NCBI GenBank assembly: GCA_900318815.1
Contig: ONMA01000026.1
Coordinates: 94,441 to 158,440, forward strand
Direction of reading: 5' to 3'
Source of the DNA: an uncultured Prevotellaceae bacterium
GTDB taxonomy: Bacteria; Bacteroidota; Bacteroidia; Bacteroidales; Bacteroidaceae
Length of the DNA stretch: 64,000 bases
Made by a program: the position numbers and the translations under genes. Below are positions 34,399-43,480 of this stretch, piece by piece; position 1 is the stretch's first letter, and every line of letters begins with the position of its first letter. The notes under the pieces are model-generated. The model did no database searches and was not told the DNA's origin. It worked only from the letters and a program-made list of their open reading frames with translations.

Positions 34399-35481
34399 TT
34401 ACAATCCCAAGAAATCTGTATTGGGTACAACAATTGGATTACCAGTGAAGTCACATAATATGTTTTCCTCTTTCAGCAATAACTCTATATCTCTTAATTT
34501 TATTGTTCTACTTCTTGTCTCTGCATTATCTGCATGTATTTCATATCTAATGAATAAATCTTCTAATGATTGTTCTTCATTCAGTTTTATATCAACATCG
34601 AAGACCCTGCCATACATGTGAGGTAAAATTGGCTCATATCTTAATGAACCATTGCCAGACAAACGACCTTTTATGTTAATAGCATCATAGATTTTATTGT
34701 CACCATATAAGCAAGCAATACCATCTTTAACATCTTTGGTCTCTTCTGCCAGAATATCGCAGGGAATATATACAAAGAAGTTAACGTATTTGGCATATAC
34801 GCTTCCATTATTTACTAATTGATATTGAAACTTGTATGAAACTTTATCGGGCAGTTCTCCATTTACGACCTTAACACCTGCTAAATATTGGCTGGATCTT
34901 TTACGATGGGTGACCGTCTTGACAATACTGAATTCCAAATCAATAACAGGTTCTTTGACCCTGTTCATAACATCACGGATTTCATGGTCTTCCATAGCTT
35001 CAACAGTAGCATTATGACGACGGTAATAACATTTATCATACAAGTTTTGGTGAGCAGTGCTGCCTTTTGGTACTTTGATGACAAAATAGCCTCCCTCCTT
35101 TTGAGGGTCAGGTAGATAACTCACAGTAACATCTAGTGCAGGTCTTATGTGCTGAGTTAAAATACGAGTTAACTGGTCACAGTCAACGGTTCTGGGGGAA
35201 ATGGGTTCCAACTGTTTAGGAATTCTGCGCCCCTGCTCATCCTTTTCCTCTCTTATACCATAGATTATATGACCACCATTAGCATTTGCCATGCCACTGA
35301 CATCTTTTACAAACTCTGCTTTCCAATCCTTTTTCTTTTTCCCACAACATGGTCGCTTAACACCATTTTTACATTCCTCGTCAGTATCTCCAAAGCACAA
35401 CTTATATTCCAATTCAGAATGTTCGTCTACAGCATTTTCTATTAATGCCTGCAGGTCTGTTATATTATTAAACGTGTACAT
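34399..35481 (-). CDS. AlbA_2 (Schlafen-type) domain protein
   Basis: A 360-aa protein. The N-terminal 170 residues carry the AlbA_2/Schlafen signature: 'DEHSELEYKLCFG' and 'EFVKDVSGMANANGGHIIYG', then 'YYRRHNATVEAM'. A short Cys cluster 'KRPCCGKKKKDWKAEF' is inserted between the two motifs. The remaining 190 residues are beta-rich and unassigned. Proteins of this class are linked to nucleic-acid binding and often occur in defence or mobile-element settings. Role here is not known. Confidence 0.75.
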   Translation of the reverse strand: MYTFNNITDLQALIENAVDEHSELEYKLCFGDTDEECKNGVKRPCCGKKKKDWKAEFVKDVSGMANANGGHIIYGIREEKDEQGRRIPKQLEPISPRTVDCDQLTRILTQHIRPALDVTVSYLPDPQKEGGYFVIKVPKGSTAHQNLYDKCYYRRHNATVEAMEDHEIRDVMNRVKEPVIDLEFSIVKTVTHRKRSSQYLAGVKVVNGELPDKVSYKFQYQLVNNGSVYAKYVNFFVYIPCDILAEETKDVKDGIACLYGDNKIYDAINIKGRLSGNGSLRYEPILPHMYGRVFDVDIKLNEEQSLEDLFIRYEIHADNAETRSRTIKLRDIELLLKEENILCDFTGNPIVVPNTDFLGL

Positions 35482-35568
35482 AATGAGTCTTAATTATTAA
35501 ACTATAAATTTTCAACAAAACTGAGTTGAAGTAAAAAACCGTCTTCCATTCTTTATATATGTTTTTAT

Positions 35569-36435
35569 TTACTTATTCCAGTAGACTTCTAATGAGTGTT
35601 TAGTAACCTTGTCAAATTGGTCGTATTCTGAAGAAATTCTTATTCTACAGAGATCACAAACGAATACACGTATATACATTACATTTGAATCATATCCAAC
35701 CTTTTTGTCTTCTACCATTTTTGTATGACCCCAAACATGAGTAAAATCGAAAGACTTGTCACTTCCACCAATAATATCAAAACCAATAAATTTATTCCTG
35801 TAAAATCTTGGTTTTGCTAATTCAAAAGCTCCTTTTCCAATGAGGCCTTCATAGAAATTCCTTTGATAGTCCTTCCCCAATGTTTTATAATCATATTCAC
35901 TAATTCCAAAATGGACCTTAGTTTCATTAGCGTATGCCCTCGCAACAAGGTTAAAGCGGTCTAATGCTAATTGGTCTTCTTTATCAGGATGCTCCCAATA
36001 CTGATTTAGTTTTTCCAAAAACGTTGCACTATCTGTATAGAACGTAAAAATAGAGTCATACATTTCTTTCATTTCAAATATGTTACCAACTTTCTCATGG
36101 CTCACAGAAAGGATTTTGCAAATGGCCGAGTTTTGGCGAATCTTATATGAACCAGCCACATCAAATGTTTTATTGAAGTACTGGTCGCTTCGAAGTTTTC
36201 CCTTTATGTTTTTAATTGTATCATTATTACTGTACGAACTGGTTATATTGAAAGACTCCCATTGCAAGCGAATATATGAAGATAATGTCGAATCTATCAA
36301 CGCTTTTACTTGCGCATTGATAATGGAATCGTTTCTTCTTGAATTATCAGATTCTTTATTCTTACTACTAAATGAGCATGATGCCATCAAGAGTAGGGAA
36401 AAGAGGTATATGAATATGAATTTTGTTTCTTTCAT
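35569..36435 (-). CDS. Lipoprotein of unknown function
   Basis: A 288-aa protein. The lipobox 'LFSLLLMASCSFSS' (Cys20) marks a type II signal peptide. The mature part is charged and mixed alpha/beta ('DSTLSSYIRLQWESFNITSS'), ends 'DQFDKVTKHSLEVYWNK' and has no motif I recognise. It is AT-rich relative to the chromosome. Seven bases separate its start from the preceding gene's stop, so it is probably co-transcribed with the nuclease-like gene. Confidence 0.7.
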   Translation of the reverse strand: MKETKFIFIYLFSLLLMASCSFSSKNKESDNSRRNDSIINAQVKALIDSTLSSYIRLQWESFNITSSYSNNDTIKNIKGKLRSDQYFNKTFDVAGSYKIRQNSAICKILSVSHEKVGNIFEMKEMYDSIFTFYTDSATFLEKLNQYWEHPDKEDQLALDRFNLVARAYANETKVHFGISEYDYKTLGKDYQRNFYEGLIGKGAFELAKPRFYRNKFIGFDIIGGSDKSFDFTHVWGHTKMVEDKKVGYDSNVMYIRVFVCDLCRIRISSEYDQFDKVTKHSLEVYWNK

Positions 36436-36442
36436 TTTCTCT

Positions 36443-37210
36443 TCATTTTAAACGAACACATGTATGATCAGTTATATACACTCTATCATATAGCGTATCT
36501 ATTGTTAGTCCATCAAATCCATATAGTGTACGATTAGTACCCATCGGAATATTGATACAGAGCCAATATTCATCAATTTTTGGATGTTCTTTTTGATAGG
36601 AAACTATCTTTGCCTCTTTCTCTGCTATTGCTTTTAAAACAACTTCATGTTCTATTGTAATAGCACCTCTAGCTGGATAGGAATAAGTTACTATTGATTT
36701 TTCCAATGGTTCGTCAATCACTATGTCCCTTATATAATAATAAGGTTTGGCCCATTCATTGTGTAATAACTGGTAATCATCTCCAAAAGAGATATAATCG
36801 CCATTGGCAATGCGCTTTTGCATCTCTCCATAGACTTCTTCTTGTATTCTTTCTTTTTCAGGTCTTCTTAATTTATCTTTCTGTAAATCAAATAAAAGCA
36901 CAAAATTTAACCCAAGCTGATAGTTTACCACTTCGCCTTTGGCATCTTGTAATTCTTCTATAAATTTACAAATCTCCCTTGTCCTTTGCATTGCTGCCCT
37001 AAGGTTCACGGCTCCCTTCCCCTTTGTGATTTCTGGATGACACTCTATAACTTCTATACCCACAGTTTTACCTTCATACATAAAAATAAAGTCTGGTTTT
37101 TCAGAATCGATTAAAAGATTCCTTGCCTTTTGTGCATCAAGTCCCAATTCCTTCATTATGGGTAGAATGCTCTGAAACTCTTTTTCCTTTTTTATATCGT
37201 CTCTCTTCAT
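36443..37210 (-). CDS. Unrecognised protein with a possible PD-(D/E)xK-like core
   Basis: A 255-aa cytoplasmic protein without signal peptide. 'SEKPDFIFMYEGKTVGIEVI' then ECHPE (residues about 36-60) resembles the beta-hairpin of PD-(D/E)xK nucleases (Asp, then Glu in a following strand), but the usual Lys is missing. The rest is helical and charged. Placed between other unknown genes on the same strand. Nuclease fold is only a suggestion. Confidence 0.6.
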   Translation of the reverse strand: MKRDDIKKEKEFQSILPIMKELGLDAQKARNLLIDSEKPDFIFMYEGKTVGIEVIECHPEITKGKGAVNLRAAMQRTREICKFIEELQDAKGEVVNYQLGLNFVLLFDLQKDKLRRPEKERIQEEVYGEMQKRIANGDYISFGDDYQLLHNEWAKPYYYIRDIVIDEPLEKSIVTYSYPARGAITIEHEVVLKAIAEKEAKIVSYQKEHPKIDEYWLCINIPMGTNRTLYGFDGLTIDTLYDRVYITDHTCVRLK

Positions 37211-37228
37211 AAGGAAAGAATGGCTATA

Positions 37229-37633
37229 CTATTGTTTATTATCTTGTTCATCAATAGTGAAGCTACTACCAAAACGCTCGCGACCACGAGCTTCTGCGAC
37301 ATGTCGTGCATATTCCTTTTCCTTCTCTCTATCCATCCACTCAATAACTTCCTCTTTGTTATATCGGTTTAACCATTCTGAAGTAAGATGTGGAAAGTTT
37401 TGCGTCTCTTCGTCAATAACAATTGTTTCGTGGGACTTTGGATTTTCAATAACAATGCGGTAGCCTGTAGCCTGTACAAAGGGGATGAGCCACTTCATAC
37501 TCTTGTTCCATACACCAATACCCTTTGATATTCCCTCTCCACTGGAAGGAGAGCTTGACGAAGAGCTTGAACTGCTGGCCATCGAAGAAGCAGCAAAGTA
37601 TCGGGCAAGGCCTCGAATTAAGAATGACGGCAT
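37229..37633 (-). CDS. Hypothetical protein with a serine tract
   Basis: A 134-aa protein with 'SSMASSSSSSSSSPSSGEG' near residues 16-34, then 'NKSMKWLIPFVQATGYRIVI' and a charged C-terminus ('EWMDREKEKEYARHVAEARG'). The Ser tract is encoded by an AG/CT-rich run (about 37535-37590). No known family recognised. Start uncertain. Confidence 0.5.
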   Translation of the reverse strand: MPSFLIRGLARYFAASSMASSSSSSSSSPSSGEGISKGIGVWNKSMKWLIPFVQATGYRIVIENPKSHETIVIDEETQNFPHLTSEWLNRYNKEEVIEWMDREKEKEYARHVAEARGRERFGSSFTIDEQDNKQ

Positions 37634-37670
37634 AGGTATTTATATTTGAACGTTTAACAAATATTGAATA

Positions 37671-38108
37671 TTATACAATTGTAGAGATACACTTGCCATT
37701 TGAGTCTGTTATGGAGATATGGCAACCTGTTAATCGAAATGTACGTTGCAAGTAATAAAAGCCTGCATCATCTTTGATATTCTTAACGACTTTCTGGCAA
37801 CTTTTTAAATTGCTCTTCTTTTCAGGATCATTTGTTGAATCAATAGCTTTTGAGATAAGCCCTTGAAATTCTCTATTCCACTGATCACCAAACTCCAAAC
37901 TAATAGTTTCAGGGTAGTTGTACATCTTATGTAAGGCTTCTTCTCGTTTCCAATGAGGCCATTTGTAAACGACATACACTATGGAAATTATTGGAAACAA
38001 AAGCCACAAAACAGCATACAAAATCTCTCCCTCTACAAGATAACCTAAACCTGCAATGAGTGAAAAGAAAAAAACAATGACCAAACAACCTAACTTGTCC
38101 ATTATCAA
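37671..38108 (-). CDS. Small membrane protein of unknown function
   Basis: A 145-aa protein with two hydrophobic segments at the N-terminus ('LGCLVIVFFFSLIAGLGYLV' and 'YAVLWLLFPIISIVYVVY'), then a soluble domain of about 95 residues ('EALHKMYNYPETISLEFGDQ'). Likely inner membrane, C-terminus cytoplasmic. No family recognised. Confidence 0.6.
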   Translation of the reverse strand: MIMDKLGCLVIVFFFSLIAGLGYLVEGEILYAVLWLLFPIISIVYVVYKWPHWKREEALHKMYNYPETISLEFGDQWNREFQGLISKAIDSTNDPEKKSNLKSCQKVVKNIKDDAGFYYLQRTFRLTGCHISITDSNGKCISTIV

Positions 38109-38214
38109 TACATTATTAATTGTTGAATTTCATTTAAACATAACGGAAAACACTATTTATTTGATTTAATGCAAACTTACATTATTTTCGTGTTTCTTCA
38201 CTCTCTTGCAATCA

Positions 38215-39345
38215 CTATAACAATTCTATTACCTGTCTTGCTATTTCCTTGTCACATACAGCGTACATTGAAAATTCAATAATGGCTTCATCTGTTTTGC
38301 CAAGGCATTTAAACTCTACCAGATTCTTGGCCATTCTTTCAAAAGCTTTCTGATCCTTGAATACCATCATGTCATAGACGCTGTTCACGTATGATTTTGC
38401 CTCGTCAATATCATCATCGCCAACAAGATCTATATAATACTTACATGCTTCTGCAAGCTGCCCATGTTTTAACAAAAGCCCAATATTGAAAGCTGCTTTG
38501 TTGGAGGCGTTGATACCCATACTTTCGTATGAAGCGTTCATTATCTCGCTTTGCGTCAATCTACGTAACGGCTCCTGTGGAGAAGCAACATTAGAACTTA
38601 GCAGGTTTCTGACAAGAACTATTGTGCTGGGGGCTTTGTTCAGGAACTCTTTATATGCTTCTTCTATTTCCGGCTCTTTTTCTTTCCTCAAAATAGCCTC
38701 ACGTTCTTTGTCTGTCATATTCTGCCGCCTCTCTTCTGCTTGTCGCTCCAGTTCTTCTTGCAGTTCCCTCTCTTTTTGCTCTGCAAGTTGTTGGGCCAAT
38801 ACCTGAGCTTGCTTAACAGCCTCCTTGTGCTCGTTTTCTGTCTTAATGTCCTCTATCTCCTTTGCGATGCTGGCTTCGTGGCTAAGAATGATATTACTCT
38901 TCTCTGCCTCGTATTGTTCGTCAGTTATAACACCAGCCTCCTTGAACTTAGCAAGGTTGTATAGTTTCTGATAGACTTCGTACCTTTCAATCTTTTTCTG
39001 CTTCTCAACTTCATGGCTTACGATAACAGCAGTACCATAGCCAGTTATCATAAACATGCTTTTGCCTTTACCTGATATTTCATCAAAGTCTATGTGAACA
39101 CCAAGAATAGCGTTTGCTCCTATGGCGGATGCTTTTTGTTCGAGCTGGTTCTTGACATCTCTATACAAAACATCAAGTCTTTCTCTATATGTGCCAGAAC
39201 TACCTCCAAACACATCAGAGAAAGAAGCTATGAAATCTGAAATCAGATTGGCACCAATAACTTGGTTTGCGTTTACCAGGCCAAGATAACTATCTATCTT
39301 GTAACCTGCTATTTTATGGGTAGTAGTTATAATCATAAGTGTCAA
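38215..39345 (-). CDS. YbjQ-type domain protein with SHOCT-like segment and coiled coil
   Basis: A 376-aa protein. Residues 5-95 match the YbjQ/UPF0145 family: 'TTHKIAGYKIDSYLGLVNAN', 'VFGGSSGTYRERLDVLYRDV', 'KASAIGANAILGVHID'. Next a SHOCT-like helix 'LYNLAKFKEAGVITDEQYEA' (about 130-150), a long Glu/Gln-rich coiled coil (160-230) and a helical C-terminal domain. YbjQ proteins form pentamers and their role is unsettled. Probably an oligomeric scaffold; function inferred only. Confidence 0.75.
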   Translation of the reverse strand: MTLMIITTTHKIAGYKIDSYLGLVNANQVIGANLISDFIASFSDVFGGSSGTYRERLDVLYRDVKNQLEQKASAIGANAILGVHIDFDEISGKGKSMFMITGYGTAVIVSHEVEKQKKIERYEVYQKLYNLAKFKEAGVITDEQYEAEKSNIILSHEASIAKEIEDIKTENEHKEAVKQAQVLAQQLAEQKERELQEELERQAEERRQNMTDKEREAILRKEKEPEIEEAYKEFLNKAPSTIVLVRNLLSSNVASPQEPLRRLTQSEIMNASYESMGINASNKAAFNIGLLLKHGQLAEACKYYIDLVGDDDIDEAKSYVNSVYDMMVFKDQKAFERMAKNLVEFKCLGKTDEAIIEFSMYAVCDKEIARQVIELL

Positions 39346-39372
39346 ACTTAAAGTATCTTTAATGCCTTTGCC

Positions 39373-40122
39373 TTACAATTGCTGTTCTTCGCGCCTCTTC
39401 GAATTTTCCTTAACTCTTTCCTCTTCTGCTTTTTTCTTTTCTATATCCGCTTGTTGTTTTTTCTTCTTTTGAGCTTCTTCTTTTCTAAAAACAGGTTTCA
39501 TATCACGATAAACAACCTCAACACGTAAGGCATCCGAAAAAATACCTCCATATTTGTAGCCCCTATAAACAACATCGTTCAGATAGATGCGCTGATTATT
39601 TGCAAAATCCCAATAACATCCTCTGTCATATAGCGTAGTTTCAACATCTTTATCATTCACTTTATAAGAATCGTATTCTTCATCTGGGGCGCCATAGCGC
39701 TCCTCAAATAGAGGCTTTAATCGTTCATATACCGAATCCGTTTGGTTTTCTACGGGAATATAGTAATAGATGGTTGTCACGCTATCCGCATCAGATTTGA
39801 CCTTTCCCCATCCTCCATGACTATCATTCTTTGTATCAATAATGGAACAGAAGAATGTACAAACAACATCTTCATCCCAGCCATCAAAAGTATTATGACC
39901 AGATCTTGTGTATATATCAGGGAATTCCTTGATAATAAAATTCTCATCAGACTGAAGAACTGTTTTTACTGAATCATTTGGCAATCCCAATCGTACCCCC
40001 ATAAATGCAATGCTTCCGTCTCGATTAATCCGATTTGGAGCGGCTTTTTCTGAGTGTCGATTGGTCTGTGCACAAGAGACCAATAGAATTAATGAGATGA
40101 CAAATAACAAACACCTTTTCAT
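39373..40122 (-). CDS. Lipoprotein of unknown function
   Basis: A 249-aa protein; lipobox 'VISLILLVSCAQTN' with Cys17. The mature domain includes 'GSIAFMGVRLGLPNDSVKTV' and 'YYYIPVENQTDSVYERLKPL', reminiscent of secreted Prevotella domains of unknown function. Highly charged Lys/Glu/Gln C-terminal helix (from about 215). First gene of the leftward cargo run; its leader contains the structured region at 40169-40333. Confidence 0.7.
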   Translation of the reverse strand: MKRCLLFVISLILLVSCAQTNRHSEKAAPNRINRDGSIAFMGVRLGLPNDSVKTVLQSDENFIIKEFPDIYTRSGHNTFDGWDEDVVCTFFCSIIDTKNDSHGGWGKVKSDADSVTTIYYYIPVENQTDSVYERLKPLFEERYGAPDEEYDSYKVNDKDVETTLYDRGCYWDFANNQRIYLNDVVYRGYKYGGIFSDALRVEVVYRDMKPVFRKEEAQKKKKQQADIEKKKAEEERVKENSKRREEQQL

Positions 40123-40168
40123 AACTCTTAATATATTTATAAGTTTCAGTTTCGTATGGCAAAGAAGA

Positions 40169-40333
40169 AGCGTGAACGTTCTTCATCTAATCTGGAGGCT
40201 GTAGGAGGTGCCCGTCTTCGTAGATAAGTTCCGCCCACGCTATCGCGTGAGCGTTCACATTATCTATTCTGTCGAAAGACGTACATCCGTAAAACTCCTA
40301 CATTCCCAGATGTCGAATGAGATAGCGAACGCT
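40169..40333. other. Deeply nested imperfect palindrome, candidate structured RNA or folded DNA site
   Basis: Successive complementary blocks nest in order: AGCGT 40169 / ACGCT 40329; ATCTGG 40190 / CCAGAT 40306; GTAGGAG 40201 / CTCCTAC 40295; CGTCTTCG 40213 / CGAAAGACG 40273; TAGATA 40221 / TATCTA 40261; CGCT 40238 / AGCG 40250. On the minus strand it would be a leader of the lipoprotein gene (start 40122), perhaps from a TATTTTTG box at 40377-40384. A 23-codon basic ORF (40156-40227, plus strand) overlaps but lacks independent support. Confidence 0.65.
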
Positions 40334-40487
40334 AATTCATAACCAATATGTCTGCTCTCCATACGGATTGCACCTGCAAAAATACAAAAAGATTTCAAGA
40401 TTGAGTCGATTTTTTCTTATTTTATTAGAAAAAACGCATAAAAAGGGGCGGATTTATAGAAAAACACATAAAATCTTGGCATTATTC

Positions 40488-40518
40488 TTGGAACTTTCAG
40501 AAATAATACTTATCTTTG
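40488..40518 (+). promoter_or_regulatory. Promoter of the abiF RNA and gene
   Basis: TTG at 40488-40490 and TATCTTTG at 40511-40518 with a 20-base spacer. Predicted start of transcription at about 40525. Confidence 0.7.
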
Positions 40519-40524
40519 CACCGA

Positions 40525-40578
40525 CAGAATCCGCCACGCTTCCCGTAGAACAGCGAACCAGGGCGGGTCTTTTATTTT
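40525..40578 (+). ncRNA. Candidate abiF-type non-coding RNA
   Basis: Between the promoter and the abiF-like start codon lies a compact hairpin: CCGCC (40531-40535) pairs with GGCGG (40562-40566) and an inner CGCT (40537-40540) pairs with AGCG (40552-40555) around a TCCCGTAGAAC loop. A U-rich end TCTTTTATTTT (40568-40578) follows, so it could terminate there. AbiF/AbiD-family genes are known to be preceded by a conserved RNA (the abiF RNA motif) that has been reported to restrain the HEPN protein. Assignment rests on position and fold, not on a covariance-model hit. Confidence 0.6.
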
Positions 40579-40586
40579 AGAGCATT

Positions 40587-41708
40587 ATGAACATCTATAC
40601 AAAACAACCACTGAGCATCAATGACCAGATAGCCAAACTCAGGTCACTGGGTCTGATTATTGCAGACGAGGACAAGGCAAAGAAAGTTTTGAGTGAGGTA
40701 AGTTACTTTCGCTTTGCTGCCTATCTTCGTCCTATGGAGGCCGACAAGCAGACGCATCAGTTCAAGCCTGGCTCAACATTCGAGAATGCCGTTGCGCTTT
40801 ATGAATTTGACAATGAGCTACGCCAGTTGCTATTCTCTGCGATCCAGCGTATTGAGGTGGCTCTACGCTCGAAAATCATCCAGCACTTTTCCATGCAGCA
40901 TGGGGCGTTTTGGTTCATGCAGATGCATCTCCACGACAGTGAGCACCGCTTTCTCGAAAATCTCAACTCGCTTGACCGCGAAGTGACTCGTTCAAAAGAA
41001 GACTTCATCAAAGAGCATTTCCGCAACTATAACAAGCCTGAGTTCCCGCCTGCATGGAAGACGTTGGAACTGGCATCTTTGGGAACGCTCTCGAAACTCT
41101 ATTACAACTTTGCTGACAAGAAGACGAAGAAGTTGATTGCTCGTGAGGTTAACCTACCACAGCATGAAGTGCTTGAAAGTTGGATGCGAAGCCTTGCTGA
41201 CCTTCGCAACCACTGCGCCCATCACGCCCGTCTATGGAACAGATTCCTTAAAGCGACGCCACAACTGAATGCCAGATTACGCGGTCTGTGGATAAACAAC
41301 TATCAGGTTGATGCCAACAAACTATACGCTACACTCTGCTACATTGTCTATTGGCTCGACTCTATGGAGCGAGGCGAAGTCTTCAGAGAAAAGCTCTATG
41401 ATCTTTTCAACAAATATCCCTCGGTGGACACTGCTGCTATGGGATTTCCCCAAGATTGGGAGAACGAGCCTCTGTGGAAAGGCTATCCCGACAATGCCAC
41501 ACCGAAAGAAATCTGCGAGAAGAAAGGACATCAGATACTCTACAATCATCCCTCGCAACCATCAAAAGCCATCTGTAAGCGATGCCATCAAAAGTGGGTG
41601 GCAGACTATAGCGGCGACATCATGCACGATGACATCTGGAAAGAAGTCGATAGTTTTGAGGGCGAAACACGTTCTGACGAAGAACTAATAGCCAAGTGGG
41701 TGAAGTAG
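40587..41708 (+). CDS. Abi_2/AbiF-family HEPN protein with C-terminal zinc-ribbon-like extension
   Basis: A 373-aa protein. Residues 1-290 match Abi_2 (AbiD/AbiF): 'QIAKLRSLGLIIADEDKAKK', 'LSEVSYFRFAAYLRPM', 'DNELRQLLFSAIQRIEVALR'. Two HEPN-type RNase motifs are seen, R94-x5-H100 ('RSKIIQH') and R207-x4-H212 ('LRNHCAHHARLW'). This family gives abortive phage resistance and is proposed as kin of Cas13. Residues 300-345 add 'EICEKKGHQILYNHPSQPSK' and then AICKRCHQKW, a likely zinc ribbon not usual in the family. It is convergent with the relaxase gene, with stops two bases apart. Confidence 0.88.
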   Translation: MNIYTKQPLSINDQIAKLRSLGLIIADEDKAKKVLSEVSYFRFAAYLRPMEADKQTHQFKPGSTFENAVALYEFDNELRQLLFSAIQRIEVALRSKIIQHFSMQHGAFWFMQMHLHDSEHRFLENLNSLDREVTRSKEDFIKEHFRNYNKPEFPPAWKTLELASLGTLSKLYYNFADKKTKKLIAREVNLPQHEVLESWMRSLADLRNHCAHHARLWNRFLKATPQLNARLRGLWINNYQVDANKLYATLCYIVYWLDSMERGEVFREKLYDLFNKYPSVDTAAMGFPQDWENEPLWKGYPDNATPKEICEKKGHQILYNHPSQPSKAICKRCHQKWVADYSGDIMHDDIWKEVDSFEGETRSDEELIAKWVK

Positions 41709-41709
41709 C

Positions 41710-43155
41710 TTACCTCGACAGCCCATTATGATTCTCATACCTTTCAATTCGCCAGTCGTACTTGCCATCAACAATATCCTTGACCTCAGTATCGGCGCGA
41801 TGTAACTCCATGTTTGTCAGCTGCCCTAATTCCTTGGCAAGCCATACGAGCCACTGAGCCACATGCTCGATGCTGACGGCAGCGAGTTTGGCGAACTTGA
41901 GCATAAGGGCTTTGATAGCTGAGGATTCCTCATCATAAAAATACACTCCATGATTACCGCCACGACAGCCAGAGCCGGATTTGGCGAAGTCTATAATGGC
42001 ATCGACACAGAACTTCACCATCTCGTCAACAGCATAGAGGTATTTGCCCATGCCTGTGAACATCGGTTCCTGCCAGTCGCTGTGGTCCCTTATCTCATAC
42101 TTCTCTTCTATCGCCTGTCCTATCTGGCTGTTGAGTTCTTCAACCTTATTGCTCTTGCTTGTGATTTCGTGGTCAAGCCGGGTGGACTGCACCGTTTTCT
42201 GTGTAATCTCATTGTCAAGCTCTGCGTTCCGCTTGGCCCTTAACTTGTTGCTCATGTTAAGCCTGTTGCCCTCATTGCGCTTCTCCACAAGGGAGTCATC
42301 AAGTGCCTTACGCTTCTCTTCGTACTCATCGCTTAGCCTTTGCTGTTCATCAGCAGCCTCTTGACGTAGATCCTGCAAGGTCTCTCTGGCATACTCATTT
42401 TCTGCCCGAAGGAGATTGCGCTCATCAATGGCAGTCTGGAGGTCGTCTCGCATTTCCTTTGTCTGCTCCTTCAGTTCGCTGAGTTCCTTCTTCTGCTTCT
42501 GAAGGATGTACTCGTTACGTTTCAGGTGCTCGGCTCCCGTTTCTTCCTTGCTCTTGCCTCGCTCCATGCCCAATGACTCCGCAACCATGTCCTGTATTTG
42601 CCGACAGTCATTGCCGTTGAGCTTATAAGACTTACCTGTCTCATGGTTCATCCAGTCCCAGATGACGTGAGCATGAAGATTGGGAATCCATGTCTCAGGG
42701 TTATCTGGGTCTTCGTAGTGCCCTTCGTCCCTGTGGATATGGATTTGGATGGCTCTCACGCCCCACCTCTCATGAACCTTCTGCGTGTATCTCATCAGGT
42801 CGTCCATCGTTGTGTCCGGCTTTATTCGGACGACACTCTCACGGATGGGACTGCTGCCGTTGCGCTTCTTCTTCCGGCCTTTCTTGTCGGTAGCCTCAAC
42901 TATTCTCTCCTGCATACGTCGGCCTGTTTTCTGCTTCACCATGACCTTGATTTCTTCATAGACTTCCTGAAGGGTTTTGCCCTCCACTTCTGGTGCGACA
43001 TATACATCATTATTATGTGTCAGTTCCAGACGGACATAAAGGGTACGAGGGTCGAGTGAAGCGATGTAGTCTGCGTCGCGTCTGTTATGGCGTTCACTCT
43101 GTTCGATATTGCATGACTCAATATGGTCACATGCTAAATTACTGTTCTCTATCAT
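41710..43155 (-). CDS. MobV-family relaxase (Mob/Pre type)
   Basis: A 481-aa protein. Motif I 'ERHNRRDADYI' (H23-N24) and the histidine metal motif 'IHIHRDEGH' (H141, D143, E144, H146) with 'LHAHVIWDWMN' (H161, H163) fit the MobV pattern HxDE..H.H. Residues 205-355 form a long coiled coil. It would nick the oriT and lead strand transfer using a conjugation apparatus supplied by another element. The 5' end faces the hairpin-rich region at 43200-43480, the expected place of an oriT. Confidence 0.85.
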   Translation of the reverse strand: MIENSNLACDHIESCNIEQSERHNRRDADYIASLDPRTLYVRLELTHNNDVYVAPEVEGKTLQEVYEEIKVMVKQKTGRRMQERIVEATDKKGRKKKRNGSSPIRESVVRIKPDTTMDDLMRYTQKVHERWGVRAIQIHIHRDEGHYEDPDNPETWIPNLHAHVIWDWMNHETGKSYKLNGNDCRQIQDMVAESLGMERGKSKEETGAEHLKRNEYILQKQKKELSELKEQTKEMRDDLQTAIDERNLLRAENEYARETLQDLRQEAADEQQRLSDEYEEKRKALDDSLVEKRNEGNRLNMSNKLRAKRNAELDNEITQKTVQSTRLDHEITSKSNKVEELNSQIGQAIEEKYEIRDHSDWQEPMFTGMGKYLYAVDEMVKFCVDAIIDFAKSGSGCRGGNHGVYFYDEESSAIKALMLKFAKLAAVSIEHVAQWLVWLAKELGQLTNMELHRADTEVKDIVDGKYDWRIERYENHNGLSR

Positions 43156-43229
43156 TATCTATATTAGTTTTTGTGAAAAGTTCAATATACGATGTAAGTA
43201 GGTGCCTTAATGGGGGGTATCGGGGTGTG

Positions 43230-43480
43230 AACCCTGATCGGAGAGTCCAGAGAGGGTCACTCTCTGGTCCAGGTTCTCAGGAGTGAAACGCCTGAGCGGG
43301 GTTTCGGGGCAGAGCCTTGAACGGGTCAAGGGCAGCGCCTTTGCCCTCGGAGAGCCCACTAACTACGCCGTAGTTATAGTGGGCTATAACATGGGCAAGC
43401 CCATTCCCACCCTGCAAGCAGTTGACGGCACGTCTACCATTACTATCGTTTTCGGGCGCGAAGTAACAACATATCCGTGA
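43230..43480. other. Candidate oriT region upstream of the relaxase
   Basis: Three hairpins occur here: CCAGAGAG/CTCTCTGG at about 43249-43269; GGGCA/TGCCC at about 43330-43346; and at 43354-43384 a long one, GCCCACTAACTACG against CGTAGTTATAGTGGGC with a two-base bulge. Dense palindromes beside the relaxase start are typical of an origin of transfer. The nick site cannot be assigned. A 65-codon frame across it is not convincing. Confidence 0.6.

Noticed and set aside
40156-40227. 23-codon basic ORF (starts MAKKKRERSSSN) on the plus strand
   Set aside because: No ribosome-binding signal or promoter is evident and it overlaps a strongly base-paired region; could be chance.
43283-43480. 65-codon ORF across the oriT-like hairpins
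   Set aside because: Composition follows the palindromes; no start signal and no recognisable protein pattern.
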